DNA from: Chryseolinea serpens
GTDB lineage: Bacteria; Bacteroidota; Bacteroidia; Cytophagales; Cyclobacteriaceae
Direction: 5' to 3'
Length of the DNA stretch: 64,000 nt
NCBI RefSeq assembly: GCF_900129725.1
Contig: NZ_FQWQ01000005.1
Location: 434,001-498,000, forward strand
The notes under the pieces were generated by a model. That model was given only the letters and a program-made list of their open reading frames with translations, was not told the origin of the DNA and searched no databases. Positions 24,975-34,756 of the stretch are shown piece after piece. Each line of letters begins with the position of its first letter. Position 1 is the stretch's first letter. Position numbers and translations under genes: made by a program.

Positions 24975-25784
24975 ATGCTCCAAAATAAAAATGCCATTCT
25001 CTACGGCGCTGGCGGTTCACTCGGCGGCGCTGTTGCCAAAGCCCTCGCCGCTTCCGGTGCCAAAGTCTTCTTAACCGGTCGTTCCATCACCTCCGTCCAA
25101 AAACTTGCCGACGAAATTCGCGCGTCCGGCGGCAGCGCAGACGTTGCTCAAGTGGACGCGCAGGATGAAAAAGCAATCAACAACCACATCCATTACGTTG
25201 TCCAGCAAGCCGGCACACTAGACATATCCTTCAACGCCACCGGCGACAAGGTGGTCCAAAACATCCCGCTGGTATCCATGACGGCCGGCGATTTCATGGA
25301 CCCGATAAAGTTCATGCTGCAAACTCAATTCCTGACGACCACTGCTGCAGCCAAGGTGATGATCAAGCAAGGGTCGGGAGTGATCTTAACCCTCACGGCT
25401 ACCCCCGGTGGCATCGGCTATCCCTATACCGGTGGTTTCGCCCCCGCCTGTTGCGGCGTGGAAGCGCTCGCCAGCAACCTGGCCGGAGAGATCGGCGCTT
25501 ATGGCGTGCGCGTGGTAAACATGCGGTCCGGCGGTTCGCCCGATTCGCGCATCTTCAAAGAAGCCATCGACAAATATCCCGAGATGAAAACCGTCCTCGG
25601 CAACATGGAAGCAGACACGATGCTAAAAAAACTCCCGCTCATGGCCGACATCGCGAATCTTGCCGTGTTCTTGTCGTCATCCATGGCTGGCAAAATAACG
25701 GGCGTCACCGTGGACGTCACCAGTGGCACCACCGCCGGACTAAATTACCGGGCGCCCGGGGCATTCAAGAACCTGATCCAATGA
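24975..25784 (+). CDS. Atypical SDR-fold protein
   Basis: A 269-residue SDR-fold protein. The nucleotide-binding start is intact (LYGAGGSLGGAVAKALAASG, then VFLTGRS), as is a D-V-A-Q-V-D-A-Q-D segment. The catalytic Tyr-x-x-x-Lys is not: the expected place reads GFAPACCGVEALASNLAGEI, and the usual NNAG is replaced by FNATGD. The start ATG at 24975 follows a good -7 box. It may bind a dinucleotide without reducing a carbonyl, or use other residues, as in some enoyl reductase-like SDRs. It has no operon partner. Confidence 0.88.
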   Translation: MLQNKNAILYGAGGSLGGAVAKALAASGAKVFLTGRSITSVQKLADEIRASGGSADVAQVDAQDEKAINNHIHYVVQQAGTLDISFNATGDKVVQNIPLVSMTAGDFMDPIKFMLQTQFLTTTAAAKVMIKQGSGVILTLTATPGGIGYPYTGGFAPACCGVEALASNLAGEIGAYGVRVVNMRSGGSPDSRIFKEAIDKYPEMKTVLGNMEADTMLKKLPLMADIANLAVFLSSSMAGKITGVTVDVTSGTTAGLNYRAPGAFKNLIQ

Positions 25785-25989
25785 TGCGCGCCGCATCCAA
25801 AGGCTGCGTGGAAATTTCAAAAAGGCTGACGCCGGGTTTGTTCACGAGCGCTCAACTTTGTTCAAAACCGAGCAGCGGAATTCAGAAACCAGCCTAAATC
25901 AAGGAGCAATGCCTCGGGGTCAAGTATGGCATGATTGTTATTCCTACATTTAGGAAATAAGCTTTCGCTGTGAAGAAATAATCCAAGGC

Positions 25990-28602
25990 ATGACGACTCC
26001 CCCGCGGCAAACACCTCCTAAACTCGCGCTCCGTTTTTTCCGGTGGTACTGCCATCCCCGGTTGCTCAGTCGTATTGAGGGAGATCTGATAGAAGTGTAT
26101 CACGACGACCTGAAGAAATCCGGTAAGCGAAAAGCCGACTTCAAATTTATCGTGGATGTGTTCCTGCTTTTTCGGCCGGGCATCATCAAACCCGCAGAAG
26201 GTTATAGAAATATAAATCAATACGCCATGTATAAGAGTTACTTCAAAATCGGCTGGAGAAACCTGGTCCGCGACAAAGGTTATTCCCTCATCAATATCGG
26301 GGGACTTGCCCTGGGTGTGGCCGTAGCCATGTTGATCGGTTTGTGGGTAAACGATGAGTTGTCGCATAACAAACACCACGAACATTATAAGAGCATCGCC
26401 GCGGTGCTTCAGAATAATACGATCGACGGTAAAGTCGAAACGTATTCCAATCAGTCGTATCAGCTGGGTGCTGAACTGCGCAACAGCTATGGAAATTACT
26501 TCAAGCGCGTAGTGATGTCTTATCCAAGCAGCTCCATCTTATCGAGCGGGGAGAAAAAATTTACCGTAAAGGGTAGTTTTATGGAAGCGGAAGCTCCTGA
26601 ATTGCTGTCGTTGCAAATGGTGCACGGAACGCGTACGGGCTTGCAAGACGTCACCTCCATTTTGCTTTCGGCTTCCGTGGCGCGCACGTTTTTTGGTGCT
26701 GAAGATCCCATTGGAGAAGTATTGCAACTGGACAATAGCGTTGATCTGAAAGTCACGGGTGTTTACCAGGACATGCCCGGTAATTCTGATCTTAAGGATG
26801 AACTATTTTTTATTGCGCCGCTCGACATCGAAGTGAAGCGTGGCAACCGGTTTTTAGGATGGGGCAACAACTGGCTGCAGGTGTTCGTGCAGGTGGCGGA
26901 AAATGTTGACATGGCGCAGGCCGCCACGGGCATCAAAGATGCCAAGATCAAAAACGTAACCGAATACGACAAACGGTTCAAGCCTGAATTGTTCCTTCAC
27001 CCCATGGACAAATGGCACTTGTATTCGAATTTTGAAAATGGGGTGAACACAGGCGGACGCATTGAATTTGTCAGACTGTTTGGTGCCATCGGGGCTTTTG
27101 TATTGTTGCTGGCGTGTATCAACTTTATGAACCTGAGCACGGCGCGTTCACAAAAACGCGGCAAGGAAGTGGGTGTTCGAAAGGTGGTCGGGTCTGCACG
27201 CGGGCAACTCATTCGCCAGTTCTTCACCGAATCGTTCCTGGTGGTGGCCCTGGCGTTTGCGTTCTCTGTTTTGCTGGTTCAACTTTGCCTGCCCTGGTTC
27301 AATGAGATCGCTAGTAAGAACATCCACGTCGACTGGGCAAACCCCAGGCTCTGGATGGTGGTGGTTTCCTTTGTCTTTCTGACTGCGTTCGTTGCAGGCA
27401 GTTACCCGGCTTTTTATTTGTCGGCGTTCAATCCCATTAAAGTGCTGAAGGGCGCCGTGAAGCTTGGACGGTATGCTTCGCTTCCGCGCAAAACATTGGT
27501 GGTGGTTCAATTCACCGTTTCCGTCACGCTGATCATTGGAACGATCGTCGTCCATCAACAGATCGAGTATGCGAAAAACCGGCCGGTGGGGTATGACCTG
27601 AGTGGATTGATCACGCTTCCCATAAAAACGCAGGAGGTCAAGAAAAACTATAGTGTGCTGAGAAATGATTTGCTCGCGAGTGGTCTGATCTCGGAAGTGT
27701 CGACCTCCGAGACGACGGTGACGAACCTGTGGTGGTCGGACTGGGGCTTTCAATGGAAAGGCAAAGACCCCAACTTGCAGGACATGCTCTATAGGGGAGC
27801 CGTTGATTATGAATTTGGCAAAACCGTTGGCTGGAAAATAAAGGAAGGCCGCGATTTCTCCAGGGCATTTCCCTCCGATTCCTCCGCGATGATCCTGAAT
27901 GAAACAGCGGTAGAATATATGGGCTTTAAAAATCCCCTTGGTGAAACGATCAAAGCTTACGGAAGAGAATATACGGTGATTGGCGTCGTTGAGGATATGT
28001 TGACGCAGTCGCTCTATCGGCCGAGCAAACAAACCATTTTTATCCTCGATCCTTTTGATCGCGCGAGTTTTATTAACGTAAAGATCAACCCACAATCCAG
28101 TGCGAGTGAAGCGTTGGATGCCGTTAGTAAGATCTTTGTAAAGAATAATCCGAACACGCCTTTCGAATACCGTTTTGCCGATGACGAGTTTGCCGACAAA
28201 TTTTCGTTTGAGGCGCGCGTTGGAAAGCTGGTGGGGATTTTTGCGGTACTGGCCATCTTCATCAGTTGCCTGGGTTTATTTGGTCTGGCTTCTTTCGTGG
28301 CGGAACAACGCACAAAGGAGATCGGTATCCGTAAAGTGATGGGCGCGTCCGTATCGGGACTTTGGCAGATGTTGTCAAAAGACTTTGTTGTTCTGGTCAT
28401 AATCTCCTGCCTGATCGCTATCCCTGTGGGTTATTATTTAATGAACGACTGGCTGAAGGGCTATGACTATCGAACCGAAATTTCGGGATGGGTATTTTTA
28501 GCAACAAGCTTCGGTGCGTTGGTGGTGACGCTTTTGACCGTGAGCTTCCAGGCGCTTCGGGCCGCATGGATGAACCCCGTGAAGAGCCTTCGCTCGGAAT
28601 GA
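25990..28602 (+). CDS. FtsX/MacB-type permease with N-terminal prefix domain
   Basis: An 870-residue inner-membrane permease of the MacB/FtsX superfamily. A cytosolic prefix domain (about 10-75, RFFRWYCHPRLLSRIEGDLI) precedes the first helix (YSLINIGGLALGVAVAMLIG), a MacB-type periplasmic domain, three helices with LACINFMNLSTARSQKRGKE and GVRKVVGSARGQLIRQFFTE, a second periplasmic domain and a C-terminal FtsX unit (LGLFGLASFVAEQRTKEIGI). It ends NPVKSLRSE like its paralogues here. No ATPase gene is adjacent. Such permeases are numerous in Cytophagales and probably export peptides or lipids or act mechanically, each with a distant ATPase; the substrate is unknown. Confidence 0.92.
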   Translation: MTTPPRQTPPKLALRFFRWYCHPRLLSRIEGDLIEVYHDDLKKSGKRKADFKFIVDVFLLFRPGIIKPAEGYRNINQYAMYKSYFKIGWRNLVRDKGYSLINIGGLALGVAVAMLIGLWVNDELSHNKHHEHYKSIAAVLQNNTIDGKVETYSNQSYQLGAELRNSYGNYFKRVVMSYPSSSILSSGEKKFTVKGSFMEAEAPELLSLQMVHGTRTGLQDVTSILLSASVARTFFGAEDPIGEVLQLDNSVDLKVTGVYQDMPGNSDLKDELFFIAPLDIEVKRGNRFLGWGNNWLQVFVQVAENVDMAQAATGIKDAKIKNVTEYDKRFKPELFLHPMDKWHLYSNFENGVNTGGRIEFVRLFGAIGAFVLLLACINFMNLSTARSQKRGKEVGVRKVVGSARGQLIRQFFTESFLVVALAFAFSVLLVQLCLPWFNEIASKNIHVDWANPRLWMVVVSFVFLTAFVAGSYPAFYLSAFNPIKVLKGAVKLGRYASLPRKTLVVVQFTVSVTLIIGTIVVHQQIEYAKNRPVGYDLSGLITLPIKTQEVKKNYSVLRNDLLASGLISEVSTSETTVTNLWWSDWGFQWKGKDPNLQDMLYRGAVDYEFGKTVGWKIKEGRDFSRAFPSDSSAMILNETAVEYMGFKNPLGETIKAYGREYTVIGVVEDMLTQSLYRPSKQTIFILDPFDRASFINVKINPQSSASEALDAVSKIFVKNNPNTPFEYRFADDEFADKFSFEARVGKLVGIFAVLAIFISCLGLFGLASFVAEQRTKEIGIRKVMGASVSGLWQMLSKDFVVLVIISCLIAIPVGYYLMNDWLKGYDYRTEISGWVFLATSFGALVVTLLTVSFQALRAAWMNPVKSLRSE

Positions 28603-28934
28603 GGCTGCGTTAAAGACCGCTTGGGAAAAAATAAGCGCCCCAGGGAGCAAGAACAGCCAACACTTGATTTAAAAAAGATGAACGAAGTGTTGACAAAGGC
28701 GCGTTTAAGTTGCAATTTCATTCTGATTGATCCAGGAGGCCAGAACTTCATGTATTCCCGTTGAATTGGACTGGAAGTTCGGGATCCCGGGGAAATAGGA
28801 TTGAAAAAGGTGTTCGACAGCCTATCCGTTGTTGAGCTTTCCCCCCACCTCAATATGTGCAGGCGTTGTAAGATTTCGGAGCCCGGACGGTCGCTGCACG
28901 TCAATTCTAAATACGAAGCTAAACAGGCAAGACC
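28603..28934. other. Intergenic region, nothing recognised
   Basis: 332 bases between the permease and the TPR gene. A loose inverted pair AACACTT/AAGTGTT (about 28660-28693) is the only structure noticed. No coding frame is convincing. Confidence 0.4.
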
Positions 28935-31481
28935 ATGATAAAACGAATGGCGTTCCTTTTGTTTTTCTACTGGGGGTGTGTCCATTCCCTTGCGGCACAG
29001 ACCGCAAAAAATCATTATAATGAAGGTGACGAGCAATTTGAAAGGAAGGATTATAAAGGGGCTATTCTGTGTTTCGATAGAGCCATACAACTTGATCCGG
29101 AGTTTATGGGCGCCTATTTATACCGTGGAGATGCAAGGGCCGCCCTGCAGGACCACCGTGGAGCGATTCAAGATTATACCCAGGCAATCGAGATTATACC
29201 GAATTATGCCGCGTATTTCAATCGGGCACATGAGAAGCTTGCTCTCAAAGACTATCCCGGGGTGCTTGCAGACATCGAGCAGGCTATTCGTTTTGCCAAG
29301 AAACAAGAAGACGCTTACAATCTGCGCGGGGTTGTAAAGTTAAGGCTTGACGATATGGAGGGCGCCATCGAAGATTTTACGAAGGTTATCGGGATCAATC
29401 CGAAATATGCATTGGCCTATAGCAATAGGGGAAATGCAAAAATCGGAATCAAAGACGAACCGGGCGCCATTCAAGACTTCAATAAGGCCATCGAACTCGA
29501 TCCAAAGAGTGCAGACGCCTATGATGGTTTGGGATTGGTGAAGATCAAGCGCGGTAATTGCGCAGGAGCGCTCGATGACTTCGGCAAAGCCATTGAAATC
29601 GACTCAACGGATGCCATTGCCTATAAGAACCGGGGCTATGCAATGATCAAACTCAAGGACTATGTTGGCGCCCTTCAAGACTACAACAAAGTCGTTGCGA
29701 TTAGCCCGGACGCCCCCGATGCTTATCAGGCTCGCGGATATGTAAAGTACCTGTTGAAAGATTATACCGGAGCGCTGAAGGATCTCACGACGGCCATTCA
29801 TCTCAATCTGCAGAAATCGGAAGTTTATTTTCTGAGGGGAATAGCAAAGGCTAACCTGAAAGACCATGCCGGAGCCATCGATGACTTCGATAATGCCATA
29901 AGGCTTGATAAAGGGAACGCAGAGGCCTATAACAATCGAGGATGTGCTAAAACTGAAGTTAGAGACTTTGAGGGAGCCCTTCGGGATCTCAATACAGCCA
30001 TTAAACTTGACCCCAAACTTGCCAGTGCTTATGGTAATCGCGGGGTAATGAAATTCCGACTTAAAGATTACAGTGGAGCTTTACAAGACCAAAGTAAGGC
30101 CATTGAACTTGACCCGGAAGATGAAGGGCATCACTTCCATCGGGGAAAAGTGAAGTATGAACTGAACGACTGGCCCGGCGCGCTGCAAGATCTCAATAGG
30201 GCAATAGCACTCAGGCCAGACCATTCAGACGCTTTGAGCGCCCGCGGTGCAACGCTGTCCAGGCTTAAGGACTATGCTGGGGCTTTGCAGAACTTTGATG
30301 AAGCAATCGAAATTGATCCGAAGAATGCCGAGGCATATTCCAATCGAGGTGTGACAAAATTCGAGCTCAAAGACTTTGCGGGGGCTACCCGGGATCTCAA
30401 CAAAGCCATTGCGCTCGATGCGAATGATGTGAATGGCTATAACAATTGGGGGATCGTGAAGACTGACCTTAAAGACTATTCCGGTGCGATCCAGGATTTT
30501 GACAAAGTCATCGCCCTGGATACGAACCGTGTGGATGGCTATACCAATCGGGGGAGGGCGAAGACTTACCTTAAAGACTATTCCGGGGCTATACGGGATT
30601 TTAACAAGGCCATTGAGCTCGATCCCTTGCATGTCGATGCGTATCGCAACCGTGCGTATGCAAAGGAACAATGCGACGACGATCTGGGAGCGCTACGCGA
30701 CTACGATACCGCTTTGGAATTAAAACCTGATGATGAAGACGCGTATAGCCGTCGGGGTTCTCTAAAATACAGATTGGCAGACTATGTTGGATCGCTTCAG
30801 GACTACACGAAGGCTGTAGAACTCAGTCCAAAAAACGCGAATGCCTATGGCGACCGGGGATACACGAAAGTAAAATTGGAAGACTATGCAGGGGCCCTTC
30901 AAGACTACGCCATGGCCTTGGAACTCGATCCATCGTGTGTGGCGGCCTACAGCGGACGGGGATTTGTAAAATTGGAAAAGAATGACATCGATGGGGCGAT
31001 ACTGGATTTTCATAAGGCGCTGGATCTCAATCGAACGTCCGACCAAACGTATAATGACCTGGCCTATGCAAAGCTAAAGCTCAAGGACTATACTGGAGCC
31101 CTTCAGGATTGCAACAAGGCCATCGAACTAAACCCCAAGAATGCAGATGCCTATAGTAATCGCGCCGATGCAAAATGTGAGCTGGGAGACTACACGGGAG
31201 CCCTTCGCGATTGTTCCACGTCGTTGGAACTCAATGCCAAAAACGAATGCGCTTACCATGTTTTGGGTAAAATAAGATCAAAGCGCAAGCAATATAAAGA
31301 GGCCATTAAGGCTTTCGACAAAGCCATCGAGCTGAATCCAAAATTTGCAGAAGCTTATAAAAATCGAGGATTGGAAAAAATTTTAAAGGGCGATCGAACT
31401 CAGGGCTGCTCAGACTTGAGCAAGGCCATGGAGTTAAACGATTCCACTGCTTATGTTTTGATAAAGCAATATTGCAAGTGA
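28935..31481 (+). CDS. Exported protein of about 24 tetratricopeptide repeats
   Basis: An 848-residue protein with a signal peptide (MIKRMAFLLFFYWGCVHSLA, cleavage near AQT), followed almost entirely by 34-residue TPRs. The repeat pattern is AYxNRGxxKxxLKDYxGALQDxxKAIELDPK, repeated about 24 times from residue 28 to the end. The repeats are very alike, pointing to expansion by duplication. Such arrays form a superhelical scaffold for protein-protein contacts; here in the periplasm or at the cell surface. No catalytic domain and no sorting domain is seen. It stands alone. Confidence 0.93.
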   Translation: MIKRMAFLLFFYWGCVHSLAAQTAKNHYNEGDEQFERKDYKGAILCFDRAIQLDPEFMGAYLYRGDARAALQDHRGAIQDYTQAIEIIPNYAAYFNRAHEKLALKDYPGVLADIEQAIRFAKKQEDAYNLRGVVKLRLDDMEGAIEDFTKVIGINPKYALAYSNRGNAKIGIKDEPGAIQDFNKAIELDPKSADAYDGLGLVKIKRGNCAGALDDFGKAIEIDSTDAIAYKNRGYAMIKLKDYVGALQDYNKVVAISPDAPDAYQARGYVKYLLKDYTGALKDLTTAIHLNLQKSEVYFLRGIAKANLKDHAGAIDDFDNAIRLDKGNAEAYNNRGCAKTEVRDFEGALRDLNTAIKLDPKLASAYGNRGVMKFRLKDYSGALQDQSKAIELDPEDEGHHFHRGKVKYELNDWPGALQDLNRAIALRPDHSDALSARGATLSRLKDYAGALQNFDEAIEIDPKNAEAYSNRGVTKFELKDFAGATRDLNKAIALDANDVNGYNNWGIVKTDLKDYSGAIQDFDKVIALDTNRVDGYTNRGRAKTYLKDYSGAIRDFNKAIELDPLHVDAYRNRAYAKEQCDDDLGALRDYDTALELKPDDEDAYSRRGSLKYRLADYVGSLQDYTKAVELSPKNANAYGDRGYTKVKLEDYAGALQDYAMALELDPSCVAAYSGRGFVKLEKNDIDGAILDFHKALDLNRTSDQTYNDLAYAKLKLKDYTGALQDCNKAIELNPKNADAYSNRADAKCELGDYTGALRDCSTSLELNAKNECAYHVLGKIRSKRKQYKEAIKAFDKAIELNPKFAEAYKNRGLEKILKGDRTQGCSDLSKAMELNDSTAYVLIKQYCK

Positions 31482-31840
31482 ATAGGTAACGGCTAAATGT
31501 TGCCATTTGGTTGATGTTGATTGCCTGAATATCCTCCTCGAATCAATCATGGCACAGCGTGATGATCTAAAACGATTGAACAGGTATCAAGAGGGAAATC
31601 AATGTTTATGGTCACTCGCTGAATGATCCCAAAACCAATCCGGCCAACCCCTTAATCTCCCAACAAAAAAAGCACATCGTGCACACACCTGTGTGTTTCT
31701 CGCGCACACACTTCAGGCCACTTTTACTTTTGTTAACGTCATCAAGTTTATCGCGCACATCCTATAATGAACCTTGCTCAACAAAAGAATTACCATTACT
31801 TTACCCGTAGATCAATAAAGCCCTAACCATTCTAACGCGC
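31482..31840. other. Intergenic region with promoter of the exported catabolic cluster
   Basis: 359 bases without a gene. It contains a GT/AC-rich inverted stretch (31681-31714, CACACACCTGTGTGT and CGCGCACACAC) and a possible promoter: TTG at 31774-31776, then 20 bases, then TACTTTAC at 31797-31804, 37 bases before the first cluster gene. Confidence 0.45.
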
Positions 31841-33463
31841 ATGAAACGAAGAGACTTAGTTAAAAAATTAACTGCCCTGCCTTTTGCCGGAGGTTTTTTA
31901 CCACTCGCCGCATCGGGAAATCCGGCAGACAATGTCCAGCCCGCATCCGGCCCATTGGTACCCGGTCCATCGATCTACGAATCGATCGGTGTGGAACCCA
32001 TCATCAATTGCAGGGGAACGTTCACCATCATCGGTGGTTCGGTGGAGCGGCCCGAGGTCGTCGCCGCCATGAAGGCAGCATCGGGGCACTTCGTTCAATA
32101 TGATGAACTGGCCTATGGCGTAGGACGCCGGCTGGCGGAAGTTACCGGTGCAGAATGGGGAATGGTGTCGTCGGGATGTGCTGCAGGAATGAAACACATC
32201 ACCGCCGCTTGTGTTACGGGTGGCAACCCGGAGAAACTCATTCGCATTCCCGATCTGAAAGGCTTTGAGAAGGATGAAGTGATCATCCCTGAGTATTCCA
32301 GGAACGTATACGACCACGCCCTCCGAAACATCGGCGTCAAGATCGTTACCGTGAAGACCGCCGAAGAACTGGAACGTGCTATCAACCCGCGAACCGCACT
32401 CATCTATATCATGACCGGCGAGGAGTCCGAGCCGGGTCAGCCCCTGTCGCTGGAAGTGATCGCCTCGAAAGCGAAGCCTAAAAACATTCCCGTGATGGCG
32501 GACGCGGCGGCAGAAATTCTGACCATCCCCAATGTCCATTTGAAACAAGGAGCAACCGTCGTGGTCTATAGCGGAGGCAAAGCCATTTGTGGTCCCCAAT
32601 GTGCCGGCCTGGTCCTCGGCAGCAAGGACTTGCTCATGTCGGCATGGCAGGCCAGCTCACCCCACCACGGCCCGGGCCGCGACAACAAAGTGGGCAAGGA
32701 AGAAATGTTGGGCATGCTCGCCGCAGTGGAAGCGTGGGTGACGCGCGATCACCAGGCAGAATGGAAAACCTGGCTCACCTATACGGACTATATTGCCAAA
32801 CAGGTTTCAAAAATCGAAGGCATCAAAACATCCGTGGAAGAACCCACCGGCCTTTCTAACCGGTCGCCCGTATTGAATATTTCATGGGATCCCGACAAGC
32901 TCAACATCACGGGCGAAGAAGTGGCCGAGATCTTTGCCAGGAACAAACCGAGAATTGCCATTGGAGGCAGAAGTGAAAAAGACAAGACGTCCATCAACAT
33001 CACCACTGGCCAAATGCAACCCGGCAACGACAAAGTGGTAGCCGAACGCATCGTGAACCTGCTCTCGCAAAAGCGGCCACCGCGGGTCACCACGATGGCG
33101 GCGCCCAGCGCGAAGATCAACGGGCACTGGGATGTTACGGTGGAATTTTATTCCAGCAAGAGCACGCACAAACTCTACATCGAGCAAGACGGCAACTGGA
33201 TCCAGGGCACGCACACGTCCGACTTCTCCGTTCAGGAAGTGATGGGTATGGTGGAAGGCGACCAGGTGAAACTTCGCAGCAATCTCCGGATGCCCGGCGA
33301 TGGCATCACCTACATGTTCTCCGGAACCATTGCGGGCGATGCATTTTCAGGGTCCATCTATCTCGGCGAATATCAAACCGCAAAATTCACCGCCAAACGC
33401 TCCACCTACAAGGTAGAACGCAGACGCGTTGTGATCCCCGGCGGCCCGCCGTTGGCCACTTAG
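31841..33463 (+). CDS. Exported SelA-like PLP-dependent enzyme
   Basis: A 540-residue PLP enzyme related to SelA and D-glucosaminate-6-phosphate ammonia-lyase (aminotransferase class V fold). The leader MKRRDLVKKLTALPFAGGFL looks like a twin-arginine signal, fitting export after cofactor loading. PLP contacts are SSGCAAG (110-116), Asp221 in PVMADAAAE and the Schiff-base Lys247 in VVYSGGKAICGPQCAGLVLG. A C-terminal beta-domain (about 425-530, INGHWDVTVEFYSSKSTHKL) is extra to the family. First gene of a rightward cluster with two amidohydrolases (31 bases to the next) and a lactonase, so it probably eliminates or transforms an amino sugar or amino acid derivative in the periplasm. The exact substrate is not predictable. 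Confidence 0.9.
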   Translation: MKRRDLVKKLTALPFAGGFLPLAASGNPADNVQPASGPLVPGPSIYESIGVEPIINCRGTFTIIGGSVERPEVVAAMKAASGHFVQYDELAYGVGRRLAEVTGAEWGMVSSGCAAGMKHITAACVTGGNPEKLIRIPDLKGFEKDEVIIPEYSRNVYDHALRNIGVKIVTVKTAEELERAINPRTALIYIMTGEESEPGQPLSLEVIASKAKPKNIPVMADAAAEILTIPNVHLKQGATVVVYSGGKAICGPQCAGLVLGSKDLLMSAWQASSPHHGPGRDNKVGKEEMLGMLAAVEAWVTRDHQAEWKTWLTYTDYIAKQVSKIEGIKTSVEEPTGLSNRSPVLNISWDPDKLNITGEEVAEIFARNKPRIAIGGRSEKDKTSINITTGQMQPGNDKVVAERIVNLLSQKRPPRVTTMAAPSAKINGHWDVTVEFYSSKSTHKLYIEQDGNWIQGTHTSDFSVQEVMGMVEGDQVKLRSNLRMPGDGITYMFSGTIAGDAFSGSIYLGEYQTAKFTAKRSTYKVERRRVVIPGGPPLAT

Positions 33464-33493
33464 GCCAGTGGTCTTGACTTGACATAATCGAAA

Positions 33494-34756
33494 ATGAAAA
33501 CGCTTTATCGAAAGAGCATCCTCTGTGGCATTCCCACCAGTCTGCTCGTGTTGCTAAGCCTGGTGTTGCCTGCGCAGGAGATTGACCTGCTGGTGAAAGG
33601 CGGCCACGTCATCGATCCAAAAAACAAGATCGACGCGGTCATGGATGTCGCCATCACCAACGGCAAGATCGCGCAGGTGGCGGCAGACATCCCGGCCAGG
33701 AGCGCCAAAAAGGTGATCAATGCCACGGGCCTGTTGGTAACGCCGGGCTTGATCGACATGCACGTGCACGTCTACAACGGCAACGACGACGCCTACATCG
33801 CTAACGGACCTACGAGTGTCGCTCCCGACGGCTTCACGTTCCGGGCGGGTGTCACCACCGTTGTGGACGCCGGCTCGTCGGGGTGGAAAAATTTTCGACA
33901 GTTCAAAGCACAGACCATCGACAAGGCACAAACCCGCGTGCTGGCCTTTCTGAATATCGTGGGCACCGGAATGGTGGGCCGCCTGGAAGAGCAGGATGTC
34001 AACGACATGAACCCCGTCATGACGGCGAACATGATCCGCCAACTTTTTCCGCAGTTGATCGTGGGAATAAAGTCAGCGCACTATTGGGGCGATTTCACAC
34101 AAGTAGATAAAGCCGTTGAGGCGGGCAAGCTGGCCAGCGTGCCGGTGATGGTAGACTTTGGTGAGCATGAGCCTCCCAATTCCATCGAAGCCCTTTTCAT
34201 GAAACATTTAAGACCCGGCGATATTTTCACGCACACCTATTCTTATGGACCCGACAAGCGCGAAACCGTGGTGGATGAACAGGGCAAAGTGAAACCCTTC
34301 GTCTTCGAAGCACAAAAGCGGGGGATCCTGTTTGATGTCGGTCATGGTGGCGGCGCGTTCTCCTGGCGACAGGCTGTGCCGGCGATGCAACAAGGTTTTA
34401 AACCCGACATCATCAGCACGGACCTGCACACGCAAAGCATGAACGGGGGGATGAAAGACCTGGCCAATGTGCTGTCAAAATTTATCAGCATGGGCATGAC
34501 TGTCCCGGACGCCATCTACAGGGCCACGTGGTCGCCGGCCAATGTGATTAACCGGAAAGACCTGGGGCATCTCTCGGTCGGAAGCGATGCGGATGTCGCG
34601 ATCTTTACGTTGAGAAAAGGAGATTTCGGCTTCCTGGATGTGCGGGGCACAAAATTAAAAGGGACACAAAAACTGGAAGCCGAGTTGACCATTCGCGCCG
34701 GAAAGATCGTGTGGGACCTCAACGGACTCAGCGCACCGCTGTGGGATGCTAAATAG
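33494..34756 (+). CDS. Exported amidohydrolase/deacetylase, tandem copy 1
   Basis: A 420-residue metal-dependent hydrolase of the amidohydrolase superfamily, resembling the EF_0837/AHA_3915 deacetylase group that often accompanies SelA-like enzymes. It has a signal peptide (SLLVLLSLVLPAQ, ends near residue 28), metal ligands in GLIDMHVHV, the GVTTVVDAGSSG strand, a putative bridging Lys in IVGIKSAHYWGD, HTYSYG, GHGGGAFSW, and the catalytic Asp in ISTDLHTQS. The last ten bases overlap the next, paralogous gene. Probably removes an acyl or cyclic amide group from the substrate of the preceding PLP enzyme. Confidence 0.92.
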   Translation: MKTLYRKSILCGIPTSLLVLLSLVLPAQEIDLLVKGGHVIDPKNKIDAVMDVAITNGKIAQVAADIPARSAKKVINATGLLVTPGLIDMHVHVYNGNDDAYIANGPTSVAPDGFTFRAGVTTVVDAGSSGWKNFRQFKAQTIDKAQTRVLAFLNIVGTGMVGRLEEQDVNDMNPVMTANMIRQLFPQLIVGIKSAHYWGDFTQVDKAVEAGKLASVPVMVDFGEHEPPNSIEALFMKHLRPGDIFTHTYSYGPDKRETVVDEQGKVKPFVFEAQKRGILFDVGHGGGAFSWRQAVPAMQQGFKPDIISTDLHTQSMNGGMKDLANVLSKFISMGMTVPDAIYRATWSPANVINRKDLGHLSVGSDADVAIFTLRKGDFGFLDVRGTKLKGTQKLEAELTIRAGKIVWDLNGLSAPLWDAK

